From NCBI GenBank assembly GCA_963773845.1, contig CAVZCU010000012.1:124001-188000 (forward strand): DNA of 64,000 nucleotides. Reading direction: 5' to 3'. The position numbers and the translations under genes are program-made. The notes under the pieces were generated by a model. It did no database searches. It was given only the letters and a program-made list of their open reading frames with translations, and was not told the origin of the DNA. Shown here in pieces: positions 49,593-58,563 of this stretch (its first letter is position 1; every line of letters begins with the position of its first letter). The stretch is from SIAJ01 sp963773845. GTDB lineage: Bacteria; Planctomycetota; Planctomycetia; Gemmatales; Gemmataceae.

Positions 49593-49845
49593 TCCGTAAG
49601 GTCGGCAATCCTCTCCAACTTGCGTCACACCTTGGCTTCTCGCGCGGATTTCCCAGACCACCTTGCTTCGCCGGACATTGCGGTAGGGTATGGTTTCCAA
49701 AGCGGAACCCGCCGACCGCGTGATCCGGAAAGCAGGAGAATTGTGTCGTCAAGGAAGATGGCGGTCACTTCGTCGGCCGGCGGACGGCCGCGAAACCGCA
49801 CTCGTGCGACCTGGCCCCGCGCCAGTTCAAGGGGTGGACGAACGC

Positions 49846-50427
49846 ATGAAGACCGTGTTCACGACCGGCGAGGCCGCGAAGATTTGCAAGGTCTCCCAGC
49901 AGACCATCATCCGCTGCTTCGACAATGGCCAGCTCAAGGGGTTCCGCGTTCCGGGCAGCCGGTTCCGCCGTATTCCTCGCGAGGCCCTGTACAAGTTCAT
50001 GAAAGACAACGGCATCCCGACGGACGCCCTCGAAAGCGGGAAGCGCAAGGTCCTGCTCGTGGACGACGATGCCGAATTGGTCGAACTGATTCTCAAATTC
50101 CTCGAAGAGGATGGCCGGTTCGAAACCCGCGTCGCTCAGAACGGGTTCGACGCCGGCATGATGGTCAAGGAATATCACCCGGACCTGATCGTCCTGGACG
50201 TGATGCTCCCGGACATCAACGGCAAGGAAGTCTGCCACCGCGTGCGTGCCGATTCGACGTTGGAAGACGTTCGCATCCTCTGCATGTCGGGCATGGTGGA
50301 AGAAGACAAGATTCAGGAATTGAAGCTCGCCGGCGCCGACGACTTCATTCACAAGCCTTTCGAAGTCGAATCGCTCATCGATCGCATGTGCGCCCAGCTC
50401 GATCTCGAGCCGGCAGCGGCAGCGTGA
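49846..50427 (+). CDS. Response regulator with an N-terminal excisionase-type HTH and a receiver domain
   Basis: A 193-residue protein with reversed domain order. Residues 1-55 are a helix-turn-helix of the MerR/excisionase type (FTTGEAAKICKVSQQTIIRC then FDNGQLKGFRVPG). Residues 66-185 are a receiver: RKVLLVDDDAELVELILKFL (DDD acidic pocket), Asp118 in LIVLDVMLPDINGKE as phosphoacceptor, and GADDFIHKPFEVE with the conserved lysine. It precedes a histidine kinase gene and is its likely partner. It would bind DNA and change activity on phosphorylation. Confidence 0.88.
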   Translation: MKTVFTTGEAAKICKVSQQTIIRCFDNGQLKGFRVPGSRFRRIPREALYKFMKDNGIPTDALESGKRKVLLVDDDAELVELILKFLEEDGRFETRVAQNGFDAGMMVKEYHPDLIVLDVMLPDINGKEVCHRVRADSTLEDVRILCMSGMVEEDKIQELKLAGADDFIHKPFEVESLIDRMCAQLDLEPAAAA

Positions 50428-50428
50428 A

Positions 50429-50509
50429 CCAGAAGTCAGAGGTCAGAGATCCGAGGTCAACCGCCAGTCACTGACTTCTGGTCTCTGACTTCTGACCTCG
50501 GACATCTGA
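50429..50509. repeat. Inverted TCAGAGGTCAG-type repeat between regulator and kinase genes
   Basis: The left arm, CCAGAAGTCAGAGGTCAGAG and on to 50459, is matched by the right arm at 50471-50502, TGACTTCTGACCTCGG. It is of the same family as the repeat at 23310-23381. No promoter or coding sequence was recognised in the gap. Confidence 0.8.
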
Positions 50510-50526
50510 TTCACGGAGTTATCCCA

Positions 50527-52146
50527 GTGGCCGCGACCGGACCGGGCGAGCGTGCTGTGCAACTCCCCCGGATCCTGCCGGATTTGGCCTCGCTTGAATC
50601 CGTCGCCCAGGCTTCTTCATCGATTTCCTGGCAATCGCTGCAGGCCGATCCCGGCCTATTGATGGCTTTTCTCGAGCGCGACATTCCTTTCGCCGCTCAA
50701 CAAACTTCTCGACTCTCCATTGACGATCGCCAGTTCCTGACTGGAATCCTCGCCGACGAGGACGCTGGCTGGGTCGATTGGCGGAATCCACCGCTTCGCC
50801 CCGTCGTGCGCGCGACTATTGCTGCCGCCCGCTTTGCCGAACTCCTCGCGGAGACAACCGGCGAAGTTGACCCGGCCCGGGCATGGGCCGGGGGCTGGTT
50901 GGCCTATGCCGGCTGGTGGGCGGTCGGAGTCGCCGATCCGCAAGCAGTGACGAATTGCCTGGCGGCGTCGACGTTCGGTGAGGACCCCTTTGGCACTCAG
51001 ACCCGAACCTGGGGCAAGTCGCGATCTGAAATCGCCTGGCGACTGTCGTGCGTGTGGACGCTGCCGCAATGGGCCCGCGTGGTTCTCGGGCGGATCGATG
51101 CCTCGCCCGAACTGGTGGAACAATTCGGCGGTGACCGAAAGTTGCAGTCGATCGTGCAGACGGCAATTGTCCTGGCCGAGCAGGCGGACGTACGGCTATT
51201 CGTGGCCGACGAATTCGATCTGCAAGCGGCCCTCGCTGAACTGCACTTGCGGACGGCCGATCTTAACCCCATCCGCGAGCACTATGTCGCCGGCCCGGGA
51301 ATCGACGACTGGCTGGATCGCGAGTGGACCGATCCGCGTACGGATCCGCGACTGGCGAATCGGCTAGCTACGCCCGAGGACGTGCAGTCCGACGACGGCG
51401 ACGCGCCAAATAATACCGTGCTCGTGGACCTGTTCGCCGAGCGGGTCGAGGCGGCCAAGCTGGAGGCAGTTGCCGAATTGGCCGCCGGAGCGAGCCACGA
51501 AATCAATAACCCGCTGGCCGTCATTTCCGGACAGAGCCAATACCTTCTAAAACAAGAGTCAGACGCCGTTCGTCGGCGAGCGCTCCAGTCGATTGTCCGG
51601 CAGTCGCGGCGCATTCATGGAATTCTGACGGAGTTGATGTATTTTGCCCGCCCGCCCGCCCCGCATCTCGAGTGGGTCGAGTTGGGACGGATGATTCGCG
51701 AGGCGGCGGTGCCCGTGTCGTCTTTGGCGGCGGACCGCAAGGTCGAGATTCAACTGACATCCGTGGACGTCCCACTGTGGATCGACGTGGATTTACGACA
51801 GATGACGACCGCCCTGGGGGCCGTGATTCGGAACGGGGTGGAGGCGGCGCCAGCCGGCGGGTGGGTTCGCGTTTCGTCGAATTATCGGCCGGATCGATTG
51901 GACATTATCGTTGAGGACAACGGCTCCGGTCCCGACGAACGGACTCGCGAGCACCTGTTCGACCCGTTCTATTCGGGACGGGCGGCCGGGCGTGGCCGCG
52001 GGCTCGGACTGTCGGCGGCGTGGCGGCTGGTTCGCGAGCACGGGGGTGAAGTGCGATATGTCCCCGAGTCCAGCGGCCCGACGCGTTTTGTGATTTCGCT
52101 GCCCCCGACCGTGGTCGTGACCGGGGCGCACAGAAAGTCGGCATAA
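50527..52146 (+). CDS. Sensor histidine kinase with an HDOD-like N-terminal region
   Basis: A 539-residue soluble-looking kinase starting at GTG 50527. Residues of about 20-230 are helical and resemble an HDOD-type region. The histidine-phosphotransfer box is AELAAGASHEINNPLAVISG with His324. ATP-binding motifs are RNGVEAAPAGGWVRV (N box), IIVEDNGSGPD (G1) and GRGRGLGLSAAWRLV (G2). No membrane segment is seen, so it probably senses a cytosolic signal. It is 100 bases after the HTH-receiver gene, and kdoO begins 4 bases after its stop. Confidence 0.88.
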   Translation: MAATGPGERAVQLPRILPDLASLESVAQASSSISWQSLQADPGLLMAFLERDIPFAAQQTSRLSIDDRQFLTGILADEDAGWVDWRNPPLRPVVRATIAAARFAELLAETTGEVDPARAWAGGWLAYAGWWAVGVADPQAVTNCLAASTFGEDPFGTQTRTWGKSRSEIAWRLSCVWTLPQWARVVLGRIDASPELVEQFGGDRKLQSIVQTAIVLAEQADVRLFVADEFDLQAALAELHLRTADLNPIREHYVAGPGIDDWLDREWTDPRTDPRLANRLATPEDVQSDDGDAPNNTVLVDLFAERVEAAKLEAVAELAAGASHEINNPLAVISGQSQYLLKQESDAVRRRALQSIVRQSRRIHGILTELMYFARPPAPHLEWVELGRMIREAAVPVSSLAADRKVEIQLTSVDVPLWIDVDLRQMTTALGAVIRNGVEAAPAGGWVRVSSNYRPDRLDIIVEDNGSGPDERTREHLFDPFYSGRAAGRGRGLGLSAAWRLVREHGGEVRYVPESSGPTRFVISLPPTVVVTGAHRKSA

Positions 52147-52150
52147 AGCG

Positions 52151-53032
52151 TTGCACACGGTTTCCGCCATTTCCGAACTCACTCTCTCGGCCGAAACGCT
52201 GGAACGCAATGAATTGATCGCGCTTCCCGAATGTCCCTTTCCACTGCCGAGACCAGAAGATGTCGCTTTCCTGCTCGGTCAGGAAGCTGCCCAGTACGGC
52301 CATAAGGACATCAGCTTTGACCCGGTGCGTGGCCGGTTGAGCGGTTACCGCGACCGGCACAACGCCGACCGACGGCGACTCAAACAGCTTCTGCGCGGGT
52401 TTTCGGAGTCTTTGACCGGCTGGCTCGCGACCGCTCTTCCCCATTATGCGGCCGGACTGACCCGAGACCGTGTCACCATCCGGACCCAGGAAGAGGCAAC
52501 GCGTGCCTTGCGACTGACCGCCCGAAACGACCTGTTGCACATCGATAATTTTGCGACCCGGCCGACGATGGGCCGGCGGATCCTGCGGGTGTACGTCAAC
52601 ATCAACCCAAACGAACCGCACGTCTGGGCGACGTCGGAACGGTTCCCGGAATTGCTTGCCCGATTCGTGGCCGTTCACCGCTTGCCAGCGCGATCGGTCG
52701 AGGAGTGGCTGTCGCCCTCGCAATCGGTGTTGCGGCTATTCACGGGTCGGAAAACGGGCCGATCGCTATACGACGCATTCATGTTGCGGCTGCATCATTT
52801 TCTGAAGGAAAGCGAACCATTTCAGGCCCAAGCGCCGCGAAAGGTGTGCAGTTTCGCACCGCAAAGCGCGTGGATGCTGTTCTCGGACGGGCTGGCTCAT
52901 GCCCAGTTGCGTGGCCGATTTGCTCTGGAGCATTCCTACTTCGTTCCGCCCGATTGCCTCGTGCAACCCGCGGACTGGCCGGTTACGATTCTGACGATGG
53001 TTCATGGCGAACCGGCGTGCCGTGTCGGCTGA
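52151..53032 (+). CDS. kdoO: Kdo hydroxylase (KdoO-like)
   Basis: A 293-residue protein resembling the Fe(II)/2-oxoglutarate-type Kdo 3-hydroxylase that modifies Kdo in lipopolysaccharide inner core. The best block is RNDLLHIDNFATRPTMGRRI then LRVYVNINPNEPHVWATSER, where HxD (LLHID) would bind iron, and EHSYFVPPDCL may supply the distal ligand. The start is TTG 52151, 5 bases after the kinase stop. Finding it here implies a Kdo-containing glycolipid in this planctomycete. Confidence 0.83.
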   Translation: MHTVSAISELTLSAETLERNELIALPECPFPLPRPEDVAFLLGQEAAQYGHKDISFDPVRGRLSGYRDRHNADRRRLKQLLRGFSESLTGWLATALPHYAAGLTRDRVTIRTQEEATRALRLTARNDLLHIDNFATRPTMGRRILRVYVNINPNEPHVWATSERFPELLARFVAVHRLPARSVEEWLSPSQSVLRLFTGRKTGRSLYDAFMLRLHHFLKESEPFQAQAPRKVCSFAPQSAWMLFSDGLAHAQLRGRFALEHSYFVPPDCLVQPADWPVTILTMVHGEPACRVG

Positions 53033-53799
53033 CTGGGAGTCCGATCGCGTCGAGCCGGGCCAGACGGTTCTTCAATCGCGTGCTCACCGACCTTGTTCGC
53101 GGCCTTCGACAACTCGTCTATCCGCCCGTCTGTGCCCGTTGCCGGGAACTGGTCGGCGATGCGGAAGCCGACTTCTGTCCAGGTTGCACGCTGGCACTGA
53201 CTGCCGATCCGCATTTCACCTGTCCGCGATGTTCGAGCACGGTAGGCGAACATGAGGATGTCTCGGCGGGCTGTACGCGCTGTCGGGATGAGCGTTATGC
53301 GTTCGAATCGGTATTTCGATTGGGCCCTTACGACGGGTCGCTACGCGATGTCATACTCGCTATGAAGCATCGTCCTGGAGAGATGTTGGCGGAATGCATG
53401 GGCCGACTGTGGGCCCGCCATCACGCAAGCCGTTTCCGGCAATTGGGAGTTGATCTCGTCATTCCCGTGCCATTGCACTGGTGGCGAAGGCTACGAAGAG
53501 GGTTCAATCAGGCGGAATCTCTTTCGTCAGCTGTGGCTCGCGAGTTGCGAATTGAGCATCGCCCCGGCGGGTTGAAGCGAATTCGTCCGACGGCCTCGCA
53601 GGTCCGTGTAACGCCATCGCAGCGAATGACGAATGTCCGCGGCGCATTTCGCGTCGCGCGATCGGCCCCGGTCGCCGGCCGCTCTGTACTGCTGATTGAC
53701 GATGTATTGACCACCGGCAGCACTCTGCACGAGGCGGCGCGTGCGCTGCGCGTAGGCGACGCGCGAACCGTTCGAGCGGCCGTGCTGGCACATCGTTAA
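53017..53799 (+). CDS. comF: ComF-family phosphoribosyltransferase
   Basis: A 260-residue protein starting at GTG 53017, overlapping kdoO by 16 bases. Two CxxC zinc-like pairs are present: PPVCARCRELVGDAEADFCP then GC, and FTCPRCSS with GCTRCRDE. The phosphoribosyl-type fold follows: FNQAESLSSAVARELR and SVLLIDDVLTTGSTLHEAAR, where DDVLTTGST is the PRPP-binding motif. ComF proteins take part in DNA uptake in competent bacteria, but the family has wider undefined roles. The link to kdoO is probably shared transcription. Confidence 0.88.
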   Translation: MPCRLTGSPIASSRARRFFNRVLTDLVRGLRQLVYPPVCARCRELVGDAEADFCPGCTLALTADPHFTCPRCSSTVGEHEDVSAGCTRCRDERYAFESVFRLGPYDGSLRDVILAMKHRPGEMLAECMGRLWARHHASRFRQLGVDLVIPVPLHWWRRLRRGFNQAESLSSAVARELRIEHRPGGLKRIRPTASQVRVTPSQRMTNVRGAFRVARSAPVAGRSVLLIDDVLTTGSTLHEAARALRVGDARTVRAAVLAHR

Positions 53800-53853
53800 G
53801 CGGATTCGAGCGAGCATTTGGCCAAAGTAGGCTTCGATGGCAGTGTCCCGATT

Positions 53854-53914
53854 TTTGTGGCATGGGACCTCCCGGCCTGTGAAATCTCACAGGCCGGGAG
53901 GCCTATGCCACAAA
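53854..53914. repeat. 61-bp perfect-looking palindrome after comF
   Basis: The arms TTTGTGGCATGGGACCTCCC (on to CGGCCTGTGA, 53854-53882) and TCACAGGCCGGGAGGCCTAT (on to GCCACAAA, 53886-53914) pair almost completely around a very short AAT-type loop. It lies in the 530-base gap 53800-54329, which otherwise shows no gene or recognisable site. It could act as a terminator or be a small mobile repeat. Confidence 0.85.
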
Positions 53915-54329
53915 CACAAACGAGCCTGCTTCGACCGCTCGGCCCTCCAATGTCTCTTACGAATTCACTTAAACTGGGCTATTTGGGCGAAGTTGGTATT
54001 GGATTTGCCGCTCATTTCGTTGTTCCAGGGACGACCATTTCCATACGTTTGGACGCATTTCGGTAATCCGCTTACTTCCTCACGACGGATCGAACGGAAG
54101 CAAGGCGGGGAGCGATTCCAGTCACGCGGATCGAGTGGTTCCTACGGCTCCCTCCGGTCGAACGACTTGTGCCGCTCATCCGGTAGCGGATTGACGAAAG
54201 ATGCGGTTTCTAAGGCGGCCGGATCGCCCGCAACGTCGGACCATCGCATAAGGTTGTTGGCGAGAGGCTTTCGGCGGCCGATGATTCTGGCGTCATCGGA
54301 CGACCGTAATACAAGGGAGACGAATTCCC

Positions 54330-55304
54330 ATGACCAGAAACATCCTGTTGTGCATCGGGACATTGGTTGCAGGCTCAGCCTACGGAGGCGAGGCGGAAAA
54401 ATTCTTTTCGGAACGGGTTAAAGATTTCGGCACCGTTCCGTTCGGACCGACGATGGTTCACCATTTCAAGGTGACAAACACAAGCAACCAGACTGTCTAC
54501 ATCAAGGGCGTCGGCGTGTCGTGCGGCTGCACGAGTGCCACGGTTGGGGTCAACACGCTGCGGCCGGGGGAATCGACCTACGTCACCGCCAGTATGGACA
54601 CCAAGCGTTTCGTGGGCCCCAAAGAAGTAATCGTCTACGTCACCTTTGCTCAGCCGTACGAACAGGTGTCACTCGCTGTTCGCGCCAATCGCAACGACAA
54701 TTTCTCGAAGACGGCCGAACTGATTTCGATGGGACAGATCCGCCGCGGCCAAGAGGGGTCTGGCAAGATTCAGGTGACGATGCGCAACGACCCGTATTTT
54801 GAAATCAAAAGCGGTGGTAGCAATACCGACTATGTGAAAGCGAATTTCCAACTGATTCACCGCGATCAAACCGAGGTCACTTACGAAGTCTCCGCAAGCT
54901 TGAAGCCGGGACTCGACGTCGGCGCCTGGACGACCGATGTGCTGTTCTCGACCTCGAATCCATCCCTGCCGACCGTTCGGATTCCGGTGATTGTCGATAT
55001 TGTCGCGCCGATCACCGCGACGCCGGCGATGGTTCGATTCCCGGCCGTCCGGGTCGGCGACAAGAAAGAAATGAGCGTCGTGGTCAAAGGCGACAAGCCA
55101 TTTCGCATCATCGATGTGAAGGGCGGCGACGACCTGGTGACCGCGGTTGCCGACAGCAGCGAACCGAAGCAGGCCCACATCGTTCGGCTGGTGTTCAAGC
55201 CCAATGCGGCGGGCGAACTGGCCAAGACGATCACGGTCGTCACCGACAACGGCACAGCCGGGAAGGTGCAGATTTCCGTCCGTGGCAAGGCGAAGGTTGA
55301 ATAG
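54330..55304 (+). CDS. Secreted DUF1573 protein
   Basis: A 324-residue protein with a signal peptide (MTRNILLCIGTLVAGSAYG). Three Ig-like beta domains are visible: the first starts VKDFGTVPFGPTMVHHFKVT and contains NTSNQTVYIKGVGVSCGCTS, a hallmark of DUF1573 (VSCGCT). Later VGDKKEMSVVVKGDKPFRII and AGELAKTITVVTDNGTAGKV show similar strands. DUF1573 occurs widely in planctomycetes and bacteroidetes; its role is unknown. The start is preceded by AAGGGAG. Confidence 0.87.
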   Translation: MTRNILLCIGTLVAGSAYGGEAEKFFSERVKDFGTVPFGPTMVHHFKVTNTSNQTVYIKGVGVSCGCTSATVGVNTLRPGESTYVTASMDTKRFVGPKEVIVYVTFAQPYEQVSLAVRANRNDNFSKTAELISMGQIRRGQEGSGKIQVTMRNDPYFEIKSGGSNTDYVKANFQLIHRDQTEVTYEVSASLKPGLDVGAWTTDVLFSTSNPSLPTVRIPVIVDIVAPITATPAMVRFPAVRVGDKKEMSVVVKGDKPFRIIDVKGGDDLVTAVADSSEPKQAHIVRLVFKPNAAGELAKTITVVTDNGTAGKVQISVRGKAKVE

Positions 55305-55330
55305 CCAGTTAAGCCACCGGACGCAAAAGC

Positions 55331-55360
55331 GGGCCGGCCCATCCAATGGGCCGGCCCGTT
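55331..55360. terminator. Rho-independent-like terminator after the DUF1573 gene
   Basis: GGGCCGGCCCAT at 55331-55342 pairs with ATGGGCCGGCCC at 55346-55357 around a 3-base loop, followed by GTTTATTT. The stem is 12 perfect pairs and lies 27 bases after the stop codon, which fits a transcription terminator. Confidence 0.75.
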
Positions 55361-55552
55361 TATTTCCCGCCTTCGCTCCCGACCTTGCGCATGACTGCCC
55401 CAGGTAGTGGACGATCACTCCGCGATCACAATCCGGCTCCGCGCAGTCGGCGCGGATTCTCGAGGTAATTCGCCGCGCTGATTACGTAAGAGCGCAAATG
55501 GTGGAGTAGATCAAATGGCAAGTCGCCGTGCCAGTTGGTCTGCATTCGGACT

Positions 55553-58152
55553 TCACAAGCCAACCATCGGGCGCGAGTCGAAGAGATCTTTGCCAGTCCC
55601 GTCGTAGGAATGCTCACGCCGTCTCCGTTCCCGATGGCGCCCGCGCTCGCGCAAGCGGCGGATCGCTTCTTCCGCGTCCCAGCGAATCGGGTTGTCCTCA
55701 TAGGCGGCCGCTTGCTGGTAGAATTTGATCGCCGTGGCGGTGTTGCCCTGCGCCTCGTAGGCACGACCGAGGTCATACAGGGTCCGGGCGCCGCTCTTCT
55801 CCGAGTCCAAGTACTCTTTCAGACAGTAAATTGCCAAGTCAGGCCGGTTATACTCGTCGAGGTAAAGCGTGCCAAGTTGGCGAATTGTCCATTCGCGGGC
55901 TTCGCGTTCGTCGCCGCCCGACGCCTGCATTTCGCGAACGTCTTCGAGGAGGCGGAGTCCGTCATCGCGCTCACCGCGGCGCAATTGACAGCGGGCCATC
56001 TGCACGTTAGCAATCAGGTTCTTCGGCTCCATGACCAGGGCCAATTTCGCGAGATGCGTGGCCCAGTCTAATACGTCCAACTCCGGGCTATTCGAATCAA
56101 GCAACGCCTTCGCCTTTTTCACGCAATACTTCACGTCGAAATAGCCACGAACCTCCTCAGTCTTGTCCCTTAGTTCATCCGGTTCGACCGAGTAGTAATA
56201 ACGGTCCTTGCGATCGGTCAGATCCTTGTCCGTGCCACGGGTGAGCGCATCTTCCAGCGCTCGCAGCGCCGCCATGACCTGGCCGTCGTTCTCATACATC
56301 TGCGCCAGGGTTCGCAACGTCTCCTTGCCACTCGATTCGGACTGGCTGAAGAGCGTGTAATTGTAGATCGCCTCCTTCCAGTCCTTGGCAGCGGCGGCCT
56401 CCTCGCCGAGTTTCTTGACGATTGCGAAGTATGCGGCCTTCTGATCGGTGCGAGATTCGCGGCGCCCACTTCCTGCCCATACGAGCGAGCCTGTTTGCGA
56501 TAGCCGTGGGCCGCCTCCGCATCGCCATTGTTGGCGGCGACTTCCGCGAGCTTCTGAAACAGCGCTGGTCCCCGCTCGGCTTGTCCATGGGCTGCGATTC
56601 GCACGAGTAATGCCCCCCTCTGCCATTGGTCCGGTTGATCGAGCAGCGGCACGCCGATTTCCTCGGCATAGGCGTAAGGAAAATCCGCCATCGGCCCACC
56701 GGCTGCCGCCTGGGAGTACTCGTCACCCGTGACGTCGGCAAATAGTTCCGAACGGAAGCTCAATACCGCGGGGTCGCCGGGCACTCGGTGCAATTGGCGT
56801 TCGATCGCCCGAATCGCTTCCATGCGTCGGCCAGGCAATGGAAGCTGCACGTCGCCGACCCGGCGCTTCAATTCCGGATGCGTGCGCAGAGCCAGTTGCC
56901 ATGCTTCAAACAGAATCGACTCGCGATGCCGATCGCCCGCCGGCCAGGCTTCTGGATCCAATAGACTCGTCAGGCGTTCCACGGCCGAGTCGAGTCGTCG
57001 GCCATGAGTGTCGGCGACCGCCTTGTAGTAATCGGTGGTCGGCTTCAATTGCGGCCATTGTTCTTCGACGAATGAAAGCAGGTCGGTCGCTTCCTTCAAC
57101 TGATGGGGGCTTGGCGTGCCGGCGAGCAGCATGTTCGCCGCCTCGCTGACGACCAGGTTCGGATTCAACAGCGCGCGCGTCTCCGCATCAAGCTGACCGA
57201 GTTCCACGCCGCGATGCAGCCGCACCATACCGTGCCTGGCAAGTGGATGCTTTGGATTCAACTCCAGGGCCCGGTTGAATGCCACGAGTGCATCCTTGGT
57301 TCGCCCGACTTGCATGTGGCCGATGCCACGAAGCGCATGTTTGAAAACGCGCAGCGGCCGAAGGATTCGAATGGAATAAATCACGTAGAGCCCAACGGGA
57401 AGCAACGTGCCCAGGGCTGGCATTCGTTCGGGGAACTTGACGAGATACATGCCGAGACCGAATGTGGCGCACAAGGCCGCGATTTCGACCTCCGATTCCT
57501 CGGCCATGCCGCAAAAGATGAGCAAGTAAAAGAAGGGGATGCCAAGCAACAGATGCACGCCCAGGAGCATTTGCTGATGGGCGTCGCCGAGCATGTGCAA
57601 TTCATCGAGCCAGTAGTACAAGACAATACCAACTGCCGCACACAGGATCGCCGTGATGCCGAGGCGATAGAGCGGGTTTGCGATCTGCTTCAATTCACTG
57701 AGTCCGTAGCCGAAAATCGCCCCGCCGAGCACGCAGTAGCCGAGGATGTTTGCTTCGGGGGGCAAATTCTCCAGCGGCGTCTGCGACTTCAAGGTCATGA
57801 GGAATTCGAGTGCGGCGCCGGCCAGGCCGAGAACGATGCCGGCGTAAATCAGAAATGGGTTTTCGAGTAGAAGGAAGAGCAGGAATCCGAGGGGATTGCG
57901 GCCGAGTCCTTTGATATCGCGGTGATGCCGGGCGGCCGCGAGGAGGATCGCGACGGCAAAGCCGCCGCCGAGCCACATCGCCACGCGGCCGGTGGCATTC
58001 CAGTCCAAGTCCTTTTGCAGAGAGACAAACAGGAGCAGGCCGAGGAAGACGCCTTTGAGGATGTATTCGGACTTGGCCCAGCGCATGGCGGGATCCCGGG
58101 AGGGAGGTTCAAGGATGGTATTGAGAATATCGGGCGGAGATGCCCAGGACAT
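55553..58152 (-). CDS. Multi-spanning membrane TPR protein; one frameshift near 56446
   Basis: The protein has about 866 residues when one base is restored near 56446. N-terminal hydrophobic segments include KGVFLGLLLFVSLQ, GFAVAILLAAARH, LGFLLFLLLENPFLIYAGIV and GIPFFYLLIFCGMAEE. Then TPR-like helices appear (HMQVGRTKDALVAFNRALEL then NPKHPLARHGMVRLHRG). After the shift the reading continues with DQKAAYFAIVKKLGEEAAAA, AIYNYTLFSQSESS, KYCVKKAKALLDSN and LVMEPKNLIANVQMARCQLR, again TPR-like. It probably works as an envelope scaffold for protein complexes. Confidence 0.78.
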
Positions 58153-58276
58153 CGGCGCCGGAGGTGACGCCAGGGTCAGCGTAGCAGTTCACGAATCGAG
58201 TTCAATGGGAACACTCGCTTGGTAAGGGTTCGCCCCGTCGAAACCACCCCAGCGGGCAGGCCCCCCGATCCAAAAA

Positions 58277-58317
58277 GGAAGGCGGCCAAGGCGGCCAAGG
58301 CGGCCAAGATGGCCAAC
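58277..58317. repeat. Tandem AAGGCGGCC repeat in the 411-base gap before the HEWGTF-family gene
   Basis: Units of GGCGGCCAA repeat about four times, then GATGGCCAACG. The mirror CCTTGGCC lies shortly after (about 58334). The gap 58153-58563 shows no gene; the open frames in it are driven by the repeat. It may be a slippage-prone or palindromic repeat. Confidence 0.7.
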
Positions 58318-58563
58318 GATTTCTCCATCCCCCCTTGGCCGTCTTCCCCCCGACCTTTAATGAAGAGGATGCCAACTTTGTTGGTCATTTCTCCATCCCA
58401 TCCGACATTTTCATCGATCACACAACGACTGGAGTTCGCCAGCAAAAACAACGATTACCTGTGTAACGTCAACGATAAACAGTTTTTTCAATCTTCTGAG
58501 GGACGGTACGATCCATGTAATGGTCCGCCGGGCGTCGGCGGCCATTTAATGGAGGATCTTGAA

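Noticed and set aside
52705..53016. N-terminal extension of ComF to 52705
   Set aside because: It overlaps kdoO for about 300 bases in another frame and has no ComF-like sequence; GTG 53017 starts close to the zinc-binding region.
58219..58563. Upstream extension of the HEWGTF-family gene
   Set aside because: It includes Ala/Lys repeats from tandem DNA and lacks a signal peptide; ATG 58564 has a good ribosome-binding site and signal peptide.
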